DNA of 64,000 bases from assembly GCA_905221605.1 (NCBI GenBank), contig CAJNDS010002282.1, positions 422,501-486,500 on the forward strand. Reading direction: 5' to 3'. The translations under genes were made by a program, and so were the position numbers. Positions 32,373 to 44,900 of the stretch are shown piece by piece. The notes below the pieces were generated by a model. It did not search any database and was not told where the DNA came from. It saw only the letters and a list, made by a program, of their open reading frames with translations. Positions within the stretch are counted from its first letter, which is position 1. Every line of letters begins with the position of its first letter. The stretch is from Symbiodinium natans. Lineage: Eukaryota; Sar; Dinophyceae; Suessiales; Symbiodiniaceae.

Positions 32373-33023
32373 TCCCTAAACCCTAAACCCTAAACCCTAA
32401 ACCCTAAACCCTAAACCCTAAACCCTAAACCCTAAACCCTAAACCCTAAACCCTAAACCCCTAAACCCTGGGCTACCAAGGCCCTAAGCCCCAAAAGCGC
32501 CTAATGCCTAAGACCCCAAATACAGTGCTCCCAGAGAGCCGGCTAAATCTCCGAGGTTCTTAGCCTTATTCTTGGGCGAGATCTTCGTGGTGGCCCAGGC
32601 CGGGAGACCCCCCCCCCCCCCCCCCAAAAAAAAAAAAAAAACCTGAAGACTGAGACCCCTGACCCTTAAACTTTTGAGGCACTCTAAGGGATTAGGGTTT
32701 AGGGTTTAGGGTTTAGAGTTTAGGGTTTTGGAGCTTACGAGTTCGGTGTTTGGAGTTTAGCGTTTGCTCCTTGGGGCTTAGGAGCTCCATGGCTCGAGGG
32801 TTTTCGGGAAGCCCAAGATCGTTGAGATCCCGAATTAGGGTTTAGGGTTTAGGGTTTAAGTTTTAGGGTTTAGGGTTTGGGGTTTGGGGTTTAGGTTTTA
32901 GGGTCTAGGGTCTAGGGTCTCGGGTTTAGGCTTTAGGGTTTAGGGTTTAGCATTAAGGGTTAGCCCAAGGGGTTTCGGGCGTTGCTGGCCAAGCCCTCAA
33001 CCCTAGAGCCTAAAGCCCTCGAC

Positions 33024-33160
33024 CTTATATAGTCCCTACATACCTAAGTCGCCCCCAACTAATGAACCCCTAAAGAACCTCTAAGTTCCCTTCTAAGGGT
33101 CCCTCCTTCAGTCCCTTGATGAAGCTCTCTTTTTCTTAGGGGCTGAGTTAACCAGGGGGA
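33024..33160. repeat. Partial relative of the 346-536 foldback element
   Basis: TATAGTCCCTACATACCTAAGTCG..., GGGTCCCTCCTTCAGTCCCT and CTGAGTTAACCAGGGGGATAGC align with positions 390-510. Confidence 0.55.
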
Positions 33161-34190
33161 TAGCACGTCATCCTTGGGGTTTTCAAGAGGTTCAGAGAAT
33201 ACCCAGACAGCCAGACAGCCGAAATGTCAGGGTTTAGGGCAGTTTAGGGTTCAGGGTTTAGGGTCTAGGGTTTAGGGTTTAGGGTTTAGGGTTTAGGGTT
33301 GAGGGTTGAGGGTTGAGGGTTGAGGGTCCAGCGCCCAAGTTTATGTAATTTGGGAGATCGGCGTTCCTCTGATTTTGTTTGCTTTTCTTGCTTACCTGGA
33401 ACTAGGAGCCCTACTTGAAGACGCCCAAAAGACACCTACCTGTTTCTGGTAGGAAGCCCAAAGCCCGAAGCCCTAAGCCCTAAGCCCTAAGCCCTAAACC
33501 CTAAACCCTAAACCCTGCACCCGTGCGGGGCCTGAGGCGGAGTTTTGTTAGGTCAGAATTGGATCCTGTTGTGCTCCTGAAAGCCTAAGCTCCAAGCCCT
33601 AAACCCTGTTCGGAATCTTCGGAGTCTGCTGCGTGCTCTTGAGGTTTAGGGTTTTGGGGGGTTTGGGCTTTAGGGTTTGAAGTGACTACCCCCCCTAAAC
33701 CCTCAAGCCCGACACCCCGAGCCCGAAACCTGGAACCCTGACGATGACACCGAAGCCAACATGCCCGGGGCCTCTGATCTTGTTCGGGTTTAGGGTTTAG
33801 GGTTTAGGGTTTAGGGTTTAGGGTTTAGGGTTTAGGGTTTAGGCTTTAGGCTTTAGGGTTTAGGGTTTAGGGTTTAGGGTTTAGGGTTTAGGGTTTAGGG
33901 TTTAGGGTTTAGGGGGGGTGGCCCGCAAAGTCCTCGCCGCACGTCACCATGCGGTGAGGGTATGGGTCCTAAGCCCGAAGCCCGAAGCCCTAAGCTCCCA
34001 AACCCTCAACCCGAAGCCCTAAACCCCAAGCCGAAGCTGCAAACCCTCAACCCGAAGCCCTTAACCCGAAACCCGAAACCCTAAACCCTAAACCCTAAAC
34101 CCTGAACCCTGAACCCTAAACCCTAAACCCTAAACCCTAAACGCTAAACCCTAAACCCCGGACACGTCCGCAAAGCGGACCCCCTCCCAG

Positions 34191-34214
34191 GTCCCTTCGA
34201 ACACCGAACTGGAC
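34191..34214 (+). CDS. Gene 2, possible upstream exon
   Basis: Acceptor CCTCCCAG, VPSNTELD, donor GTGGCG; phase 0 agrees with the next exon at 35045. Weak because it is short and carries no family motif. Confidence 0.3.
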
Positions 34215-35044
34215 GTGGCGCGCACCCCGAGTGAGGAGTCTCCTTTTACTTGGAGGTTCAGGGTATGCGAAACCCAACAAGGTGGTTTAGGGTTTAGGGG
34301 TTTACGGTTTGGGTTTCGGGTTTAGGGTTTCGGGTTCAGGGCTTGGGGTTTAGGGTTTAGGGTTTCGGGTTTCGGGTTTAGGATCTAGGGCCTAAGCCCC
34401 AAACCCCAAAAGCCCCCAAACGCCTCAAGACCTAAGCCTAAACCGAAAGAGCAGGGCAGGGTTGAATTCCCCCAGAGTTTAGGGTTTAGGGTTGAGGGTT
34501 TAGGGTTTGTTTAGGGGTTTAGGGTTTTAGGGTTCAGGCTTCAGGGTTGAGGGGTTTAGGGTTTGGTGCAGCAAGCGCGCACGTGCAAAGCCGCATAGCT
34601 GGGCAAGACTTCTGGACTGCAGTACGGCACCCAAACAACCCAGGAAACCCCAAACCAAGAACCCAAAATCCAAAACCCTAAGCCCTATCAACCCTAAACC
34701 CTAACCCTATCAACCCTGTCAACCCTAAACTGCCAGAATTCCCTAAGGTCCCCCCCCCCCCCCCCCCCCAGCTTGCCCAGGGTTCCTAGGGCCTGAGTGC
34801 CCAGTCGCATACCCATAAACCGACATAAACCGTTAAGCCGTACTCGCCCTATAAACCCTGAACCCTAAACTCTACACCCTAAACCCTAGACCTTACCCCT
34901 AAACCCTAAACCCCCCTAAAAACCCTAGACCCTAGACCCTAGACCCTAGACCCTAGACCCTAGACCCTAAACCTAAACCCTAAACCCTAAACCCCAACCC
35001 TAAACCCTAACCCAAAACCCCGAACCCGAAGCACGAGCCCTCAG

Positions 35045-35095
35045 GTTCTCACGATAGTTTTCGCCCTCTTCCTCTTCGAGTGGGTCGGGCTTACT
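35045..35095 (+). CDS. Gene 2 exon (S2-like helix)
   Basis: Acceptor GCCCTCAG; VLTIVFALFLFEWVGLT; GC donor GCGGGG. Confidence 0.75.
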
Positions 35096-35895
35096 GCGGG
35101 GGACCCTGAGCAGGGACGAGGAGGATGCCTCAAGGGGAGCACCTCGGGGGTTTGGGTTTAGGGTTTAGGGTTTAGGGTTTAGGGTTAGGGTTTAGGGTTT
35201 AGGGTTTAGGGTTTAGGGTTTAGGGTTTAGGGCGTAGGACCTTGGGTTAAATGGTAGATGTTTTCCAAATTGGGTTTACGAGGCTCTTATCCAGGAATGC
35301 TTGTCAGAGGGTCTTGAGTGGCCAACCTAGATGGCTATGCGGCCCCTGAACCCTAAACCCTAAACCCACCCTAAACCCTAAACCCTAAACCCTAAACCCT
35401 AAACCCTAAACCCTAAACCCTAAACCCTAAACCTTAAACCCTAAACCCTAAACCCTAAACCCTAAACCCTTAACCCTTAACCCTAAACCCTAAACCCTAA
35501 ACCCTAAACCCTAAACCCTAAACCCTAAACCCTAAACCCTAAACCCTAAGGCTTGAATCTGCAAAGCTGAAGCCCTCCCCGGCCCGCCCCTCCCTGCTAG
35601 GATTCCGAGTTGCAGGGCCTAGGGCCCCTAAGCCCCTAAGCCCCTAAGCCCCTAAGCCCCTAAGCCCCTAAACCCTAAACCCTAAACCCCAAACCCTAAG
35701 CCCTAAACCCTAAGCCCTAAACCCTAAACCCTTACCCCGCGCTGCCCTGGGCCCAGTTGACAGACGCCTCCTATCTTTGCGGGTTCTTCTTTTGGATGGA
35801 CCTGCTGGGAACGGCGTCGATGCTGCTCGACAGCTTGCCCGGCTCGTCTTGAAACGTAAGGCATCACGGCCTTGGCTTTGCGCCCGGTTTAGGGT

Positions 35896-35941
<46 letters not shown>

Positions 35942-38900
35942 GGTTTAGGGCTTAGTAGGGTTTAGGGTTTAGGGTTTAGGGGCCCGTTGGAGTACTGCAT
36001 ATGATTGCTGGTTATAGCAGGGTTCTGCGTATTCGGGACCCGTAAGCAGGAGGGACAACGGTTTCTAAGAATAGTTCATCATGCCCCAGACCCATACCCC
36101 TTAACCTCAAAGAGGAGAACATAAGCAGCAAGGGTGTTACCATACCCCTTGATTTCCTCTAAGGGGTATGCTTAAGGGGTATGTTGAATATTTCTTGGAC
36201 AGTTTCGATTTACATCCATCTGAAGGCAACCCTAAACCCTAAACCCTAAACCCTAAACCCTAAACCCTAAACCCTAAACCCTAAACCCTAAACCCTAAAC
36301 CCTAAACCCTCAACCCTCAACCCTCAACCCTCAACCCTAAACCCTAAACCCTAAACCCTAAACCCTAAACCCCAAACCCTAAACCCTAAACCCGAAACCC
36401 TAAACCCTAAACCCTTTCTCTGGTTGGAGTTTCCGGAGTAGGAGGGCATGACCTGCTGGCTTTCCGAAGCACAGAGCTTGACTTGAGGGCTCAGAGGTCT
36501 TAAAGTTTAGGGTGTAGGGTTTAGGGTTTAGGGTTTAGGGTTTAGGACTTAGGGTTTAGGGTTTAGGGTTTAGGGTTTAGGGTTAGGGTAGCCTGGCCCC
36601 TGGCACCTCTCCCGCGCGCCAGTTTCGTACATGTTTGGGACGGATGCGATGAAGATCGAGGAGGCCCGGGGCTTTGTCTAAGGAGCATTTTCAGTGGGAT
36701 TAGGGTTTAGGGTTTAGGGTTTAGGGTTTAGGGGTTAGGGCTTAGGGTTAGGGTTATTTAGGGTTCAGGGTTTTGCAACACCTAGCGCACAGATGCGCCC
36801 ACCGGAACTCTGTTCCCGTAATCAATGGGACAAGTCTCGAGGCCCCTAAACCCTAAAGCCCTAAACCCTAAAACCCTAAAACCCTAAACCCTAAAGCCCT
36901 AAACCCTCAAGCCCTCAGCCTAAGCCCTGAGCCCCAAGCCCTAAGCCCTAAACCCTAAACCCTAAGCGCTAAGCGCTAAACCCTAAACCCTAAACCCTAA
37001 ACCCTAAACCCTAAACCCTAAACCCTAAACCCTAAACCCTAAACCCTAAACCCTAAACCCTACACCCTAACCCGAAACCGAAGTCACCCGGGCAGGTCAC
37101 CGAAGGTGCGAACCAAGACAACGTGCCTCGGCTTTTGAGCAGATGCGGGGTTTAGGGTTTAGGGTTTAGGGTTTAGGGTTTAGGGTTTAAGGTTTAGGGT
37201 TTTGAGTTTAGGGTTTAGGGTTGAGGGTTTAGGGTCTAGGGTTTGGGTTTATCAGGAGAAAATGGGAGGAACCCCTGTTAGGAACTCCTAATCCTACCCT
37301 AACATATAGGGCATTATGTATTTTATGGGGCTTAAGGGTTTCTACTTGTTCCCGGTAGGACGGGCGCAGCAGTCTTGTGATGTACATCGCAGAGTTCGCG
37401 CGCGCCGGAGAGCTTTAGGACTGCAGCAAGGAGTTTGTTCGTGAAATGCAAGCCCGAAGCCCCACAAGACACGGAGCCACAAAACTCCTTCGTGCGTTCC
37501 GGAAAACCCTTGTTTCCGGACCCCTGCGAAATTAGGGGTATTCTACTCCAGACGCCCTATGTGAAATTAGGGGTTTCTACTCCAGACGCCCTACTCCTCG
37601 AGCGGGAGCAGAAACCCTTATTTCCAACCACCCGTCGGGAGCAGAAACCCTTATTTCCAACCCCCCTCCCGGCCCATTTCCAACCTCCCCCCCGGCCCCG
37701 CCAGCGCCGCGAATCAGAGCTCCCAAGCCTTCAATATGAGTTGAAATTATAACATGTAAAATTACAGTTCTACCATTAAAACGTCCGTATATAAATATAG
37801 ATAACTGCAAATAGAAAATATAGAAATACACAAATGAATGAACAAATAAATGTATACATAAGTTGGAGCTGCAGACTCGCCAAGCAGCTGAAAAACACAT
37901 GCATATATAATGCATATATGATGCATATAAAATGCATATATAAGCTTTCACAAATAAGGGTTTCTCACAATGGTTTCTCCCGCCAACCCTTGAGTTTAGG
38001 TTTTAGGTTTTAGGGCCGAGTGTAGGGTTTAGGGTCTAGGGTCTGGGGTCTAGGGTTATCGGTGTATAGGGTCTCGGAGCGGATCTCGACTCAACCCTAA
38101 AGCCCAAAACTGCCCCCAAACCCTGAAAGCCTAAACCCCCAACCCTAAAACCTTTGAAGCCCTAAACCCCCCCAACTGCCTCTAAACCCCTAAGCTCTAA
38201 ACCCCCCACAGTTGCGACTTCTGACGGGACGGGATGTCATTCGCACTCATAGATTTTGGAGGATTATGATGAAGAGGGTTCTCTCCTAAACCCTGAACCC
38301 CAAACCCCAAAGCCCCCCCACCCCCCCCCCCCCACCCCCCCCCAAACCCTAACCCTACCCCTAAACCCTAAACCCTAAACCCTAAACCCTAAACCTAAAC
38401 CCTAAACCCTAAACCCTAAAACCCTAAACCCTAAATAAACCCTAAACCCTAAACCCTAAACCCTAAACCCTAAACCCTAACCTAAACCCTAAACCCTAAA
38501 CCCTAAAACCCTAAACCCTAAACCCTAAACCCTAAACCCTAAACCCTAACCCTAAACCCTAAACCCTAAACCCTAAACCCTAACCCCCTAAACCCTAAAC
38601 CCTAAACCCTAAACCCTAAACCCTAAACCCTAAACCCTAAACCCTAAACCCTAAACCCTAAACCCTAAACCCTAAACCCTAAACCCTAAACCCTAATTAA
38701 TTCCTAAACCCTGAACCCTAAACCCTAAACCCTAAACCCTAAACCCCAAACCCCAAACCCCAGAGGTCATCGTCGTCCGCGCCGCGCGCGCCGCGAAACT
38801 AGGAGCGAGAGCGGGAAGGCTCAGCCGGGCCCGGACGCCCAGGAGGGGTTACATAGGGCTTTAGGGTTTTGGGGTTTGGGGTTGAGGTCTTAGGGTGTGG

Positions 38901-41900
38901 GATTTTAGGGCTCAGGGGCCTAGACTTACGGGTTTTCAGGGCTTTGGGGGTTTTTGAGGGCTGTGGGGTTTGGTGGGCTTTAAGGGTTTTCGTGTTTTTA
39001 GGGTAGGGTTTTGGGCTGTTTAGGGGTTTAGGCGTTTGTGGATGTTATGGGTTCAGGGGCTTATAGGGTTAGGGCGTAGGGTGCAGGGTTTACCGTTTCA
39101 GGGCCTAGGGTTTAGGGTTCAGTAGTTTCGTGGGCTTGTGTGTGTTTATGCATGTTTAGGATCTGAAAAGCATGCATTCCCAATGTACGATCTTATGCTA
39201 CAATGGGGATGGCTTTTGCATTCTGGGCCGAATGGTTTCCTTTGAAGTGAGGTGTCGCAAGATACAAAAGGGAGAGGAGCCTTATAAGGGACCTTAGGGG
39301 TCACGTGGGGGATTTGGTAATATAGAGACTGTATAAGGTATAATGATTTTCAAAAATAGTTTATAATTTACTAACTTTAGTAAGTTGAACAAACTAAAGA
39401 TTACAAAATTGAATAATAAATTCCAAATATAGAGGGGAATAAGACTAAGGGCCCCTTCTAGGGGTCCCTCCCTTCTACGCCTGAAGCGTCTCGGGGCATC
39501 ACAAGGATGCCTCGGAGGCTGTTTTGTCTAGGGTTTAGGGTTTAGGGTTTAGGGTTTAGGGTTTAGGGTTTACGGTTTAGGGTTGAAGTTGGCCTCAAAC
39601 CCCCCAAACACCAAACAGCAGCCGCGAAGCCCTACTTTTGAGTCCCAAAACCCTAAACCCCAAACCCTAAACCCTAAAGCCCCCACCCCCCCCCCCACTC
39701 CCAGGCAGTGAAGCTGCTGAAAATGCTTCCTGGGATGTCGCGCCAGGAGGTGGGACGCGAACTCAACAGACTGTGGGCCCCAAAATGGGGGGATTTTCAG
39801 AATCAGGGCTCAGGGTTTAGGGTTTAGGGTTCAGGGTTTAGGGTTCAGGAGGTTCCTTGTAGAGATCCTGCCTTAGGGTTTAGGCTTTCGAGCTCGTCTA
39901 GGGCATACCTCATGGGTTTCCCTATTACCCCCGTCTTTTCTACCCCCCCCCTCGGTTCCCCCTCCTTAAATTACCTTAGTTGGGCCAAATTCTCCCTAAA
40001 TAGCCTGAATTATGGGGGGTAGCTAGGGGGGAGGGGGGTAGTCTAACCCTAAACCCCAAACCCCAAACCCCAAACCCCAAACCCCAAACCCCAAACCCCA
40101 AACCCCAAACCCCAAACCCCAAACCCCAAACCCCAAACCCCAAACCCTAAACCCCAAACCCCAAACCCTAAACCCTAAACCCCAAACCCTAAACGGGGGC
40201 ACAGAGGGGGCTGGTAGGGGAACCCGTGAACAGTGGGCGCCTCGGTGGAGCCTGCCCAACAAAGAGCAGGCAACGTGACCAAGAGCGGGCACGAGGCTTT
40301 TCGGGTTTAGGGTTTAGGGTTTAGGGTTATTTAGGGTTTAGGGTTTAGGGTTTCGGGTTTAGGGTTTAGGGTTATTTAGGGTTTAGGGTTTAGGTTTTAG
40401 GGTTGAGGGTTTAGGGTTTAGGGTTTGGGGCACCCTACGCCAGGCACCATAAGCCCTGAACCATAAACTGCAATTACGGCTTAGGGTGTTGCAGGTCACT
40501 GATGTGGTTGTTTGGTGTTACACGTGCAGCGGCAGGTTTAAATTCCTAAGCACCCATGCCTTGCCCGAATCCCTAAGTCCTAAGCACCCATGCCTTGCCC
40601 GAATCCCTAAGCCCTGAAGACTCGAAAATAGCCAAACCCATGAACCACCTTCAGCTACATGGACGCCTAGACACTATCCGAAACCAAGAAAGGCCCTCGA
40701 TCCTAAACCTTAAACCTTAGTCTCTAAACCCACTGTAAAGCCTACAGTGAGTCCAGACAACGTCCGAAGCTACAAACTACCCTAAACCCTAAGCCCTAAG
40801 CCCTAAGCCCTAAACCCTAAACCCCAAACCCGAGCAGGATGCTTCAAAGGTCCGGCTCGGGAGCCCGGCTATGTGTTTGACGGTCCTGCAAGTGAGAGTT
40901 CAGAGTTTAGGGTTTAGGGTTTAGGGAGAGTTCAGGGTTTAGGGCTAGGGGCTTCGGGCTTAGATAGAGCTCAGGGATCTTCCACCTCAAGCCCTGAGCC
41001 ACGTGGGGCAAGCCCTCATTCCTGAACTACTTGGACTTTCCATGAACCCTAAACCCTAAACCCTAAACCCTAAACCCTAAACCCTAAACCCTAAACCCTA
41101 AACCCTAAACCCTAAACCCTAAACCCTAAACCCTAAACCCTAAACCCTAAACCCTAAACCCTAAACCCTAAACCTAAACGCTAAACGCTAAACGCTAAAC
41201 CCTAAACCCTAAACCCTACACCCTAAACCCAAAACCCTAAACCCTAAACCCTAAACCCTAACCGCTTATCGCCCGGATGTGCCCGGTGGGGGGGGGGGGG
41301 GGGGGGGGGGCTGAGGGTGTTGGGTATCAGTGCAGACCCGCGGCTTCTTCGGGTTTGGGGCTTTAGGGTTTAGGGGGGTTAGGGTTTAGGGCTTAGTTTA
41401 GGGGCTTTAGGGTTCAGGGTTTGGTTTAGGGGGTTAGGGTTTGGGGTTTAGGGTTTAGGGCTTCGGGGCTTCTCGGCTTTAGGGCTTTCTAGGCGTTCGG
41501 GCTTGGAGGTATTCATGTCTTCAGGCTTTCGGGCTTCAAGGGGCTTGGTTGAGCCCTAGACCCTAAGTCCTTTCCCTGGCCACTAACCCCAAGCCCTACA
41601 TTGCCCTAACCCCAAAACCACCCCCCAAGCCCCCAGTGTTCAGGGTTTAGGGTTTATAGGGTTTAGGGAGGGTTTATAGGAATAGGATTTTGGGTTTAAG
41701 GTTTAGGGTTCAGGGTTTACAGAGTCTAATGTTTATAGGAGTTTAGGGTTAAGGCTTTTTTCGATGAGCCCAGGATCGCGCGAGTCATTTCGAACCAGCT
41801 GAACACGGCGGCCAGATTGCATTTTGGAAATGAGTGGGGTTTCCCTAAACCCTAAACCCTAAACCCTAAACCCTAAACCCTAAACCCTAAACCCTAAACC

Positions 41901-44900
41901 CTAAACCCTAAACCCTAAACCCTAGTCCCTAAAGGGCTTTAGGATTTCCGGGTCAAGTTGCGGTTGTTGCAGATGTCCGGCACAGTGCTTTGGTTAGAGT
42001 CTTATTGTAAGGGATTTCAGAACTGGTGGACGAACTGCCACCACAAGTATGGGTCATTAACATGCGGCGGGAGAATTTTTGAGCCTTGCACCCTAAACCC
42101 TACACCCTACACCCTAAACCCTAAACCCTAAACCCTGAACCCTGAACCCTGAACCCTAAACCCTAAACCTTGAACCCTCAGCCCTTCTTGCTCAATCCCA
42201 GACCCCAAGCCTAGGGGGGGGAGAGGCCGGGAGCCCTAAACGTCGTACGCAGGCCAACAATGGCTCCAGGAGTTATTTTGGGCCTTGCTTCGGGTTTAGG
42301 GTTTAGGGTTGTGGGTTTGGGGTTTAGGGTTTAGGGTTTAGGGTTGCGGGTTTGGGGTATAGGGTTTAGGGTTTAGGGTTTAGGGTTTGGTCTCGTATGG
42401 GATCCATGAAGCTCCAACACATCAAGACCCCTAACACTCTAGACCCGAAACTCGAAAGTCCGGAGCCCCTTAAGGCCCCCTCAAGCAGCGAAACCCTAAA
42501 CCCTAAACCCTAAACCCTAAACCCTAAACCCTAAACCCTAAACCCTAAACCCTAAACCCTAAACCCTAAACCCTAAACCCTAAACCCGAAACCCTAAACC
42601 CTAAACCCTAAACCCACAAGCAGCTCCCCTGAAAGCCCCCTCCTCAAAGGGGGGTTCGGGCAGCAGCAGCCCAGGTGCTTTCTACGAGAGTGGCCTTCTT
42701 GACTATTTGCGTGGCACGCTCAGCATGCTAGGAGTTTAGGGTTAAGGATTTAGGAGATTTAAGCAAACCCTAAACCCTACAACCCTGTAACCCTGCAACC
42801 CGACAACCCTGCAACCCTAAACCCTAAGCCCTTAGCCCTAAGCCCTAAGCCCTAAGCCCCAAGCCCTAAGCCCTAAACCAAGCCGTGAACCCCTAATCCT
42901 CAGACTTCCTAAACTGCACGAACAGCCAGTCCTCTGAGCACCCTTCCAGCATGGGCATGTCCCAAATAGGGGTGTAGGGAGGGTTTAGGGTTTAGGGTTT
43001 AGGGTTTAGGGTTTAGGGTTTAGGGTTTAGGGTTTAGGGTTTAGGGTTTAGGGTTTAGGGTTTAGGGTTAGGGTTTAGGGTTTAGGGTTTAGGGTTTAGG
43101 GTTTAGGGTTTAGGGTTTAGGGTTTAGGGTTTAGGGTTTATTGTTTAGGGTTTAGGGTTTAGGGTTTAGGGTTTGGGGTTTAGGGTTTAGGGTTTAGGGT
43201 TTAGGGTTTAGGGTTTAGGGTTTAGGGTTTAGGGTTTAGGGTTTAGGGTTTAGGGTTTAGGGTTTAGGGTTTAGGGTTTAGGGTTTAGGGTGTAGGGATA
43301 CCTCTAGTATCCCCTCAGAAATAATATTTGTAGTTCCCTTCTAGAAACCCGGATACCTCTTGTATACCTCCCTCATGATACGCCCCTATACACTACAGGT
43401 TTGGAGGGCTCCTAAAGAAGGGTTCGAGCATTTTGGGGTATCTGAAGGGGGCCTCTTATTTGTGGAAACATACCCATCCTTCCCCGTCTGCACCGGGTTT
43501 GGGCTTTAGGGGTTACGGTTTAAGTTTAGGGGCCAAAATGATCAGATTAGTTTTTTTTTTGTGGGGCGGGGGGGGATTTTAGTATAGTCCTATCGGGACC
43601 ATTAAGGGAATACTGTCGGTAATGATTCCGACCCCTATATGATGCTTGTGGCCTGTGGGTCTCGAGTGCTTTCAAGGGTTTTGTGAGGGTCGTTGAGCGG
43701 TTCCAAGGGTTTGGCGTTTCAGGGTTTAGCTGGGTGTTTGGAGGACTATATTTTTGAAATACTTTCTTTGGTTCTGGGTTCCTCTTATAGACAACTTATA
43801 CCTACACAGTACATACCTTTTCTCCCAGGGTCTACTCCGAAGTATATAGGGTTAAGGGCTGGGGGGTAGAGCTCTCTCAGAGCCCCAACCACAGAAAGAG
43901 CGGAGCAGAGACGTGGTCTTTAACCCCAGCAGGCACCTGACGTGCGCGGGGGGGAGATTCTGAATCATGGGGCCCTTCGTTGGGTTTAGGGTTTAGGGCT
44001 TACGGCTTACGGCTTCGGGTTCTGAATTATGTTTTTCTCTTTTTTTTTTTTTGGGGGGGGGGTCTCTGTGATGATACATTCCTTTAGAGGTTTGGGAGTC
44101 CCGAGTGTTCAAAAAAATTCCGTAGCTATACGTTTTCAAGAGTTTGTGGGTTTATAGCACGATCCCCTTTGGATTAAGGTACCCCTCATAAACCCCCTTC
44201 CCCCCCCATTTATTCCACAAGCCCTCGCATCCCCGACTTTCAACCCCAAAAGCCTAAGCCCAATGCGCATATACAACCTAAGCTCAAAACCATCGCGACT
44301 CCATATATTTTTGGTTCCTTCCCTTTATTCATTGCCCAGAAGCCTCTAAGGAAACGCGAGCAGAACAATCCCTCGCACACTTTCGATGGGCTCTTCAGAG
44401 GGCGGGGAATTTGTTTAAGGGTTTAGGGGTTGAGACCCAAAAACCAAAACCCTAAACCCTCAACCCTCAACCCTGAACCCTAAACCCTAAATGCCGTCCA
44501 CCGGCTCAGGTAGTGGTCGTCTTGCCCCTGTTCCAGATTTGGCAGTATCCGGAGATTGACGATTCCATGGGTGCCCAAGCTCAGCTTCTGGCTACGAGGT
44601 CTTGAACCTCGTTGCCCTGAAAGTTGTAGATGAAAGCCCTCATCCCACCCATAAGGCCTCTGTAAACCCTCGCAGCCCCGAACTCATATGAAGCAGGGTT
44701 TATATTACTGTTCTTGGTGAGTGTATATAGGGGTGTCCTTTTGGGGATACAAGACCACTGATGTTGTGTGCTGGCTTACCGTGCTTAGTACAAATCTAAG
44801 CTGTCTCACCTTGATATGATTCACAACCTCGAGTCCGCAGTACAAGAAATATAAACCCTACTTCATATCGCCCTCTTAGGCCAGAAGCCTTCTCAATGCT

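Larger units (their letters stand above)
30128..34190. repeat. Telomeric arrays, foldback elements and microsatellites
   Basis: TTTAGGG at 30128-30172, 32694-32950, 33235-33330 and 33785-33915. CCCTAAA at 30240-30345, 31350-31470, 31985-32160 (with a CCCGAAA block), 32372-32470 and 34080-34155. CACT/CTCC runs at 31570-31765. A C15-A16 run near 32611-32640. An exon-like island at 31275-31331 and foldback elements are listed separately. Confidence 0.8.

Noticed and set aside
37345-37440. Exon between 37122 and 38766 (island after GCGCAGCAG)
   Set aside because: It would break the phase; 37122 joins directly to 38766 to give QDNVIVVRAARAAK.
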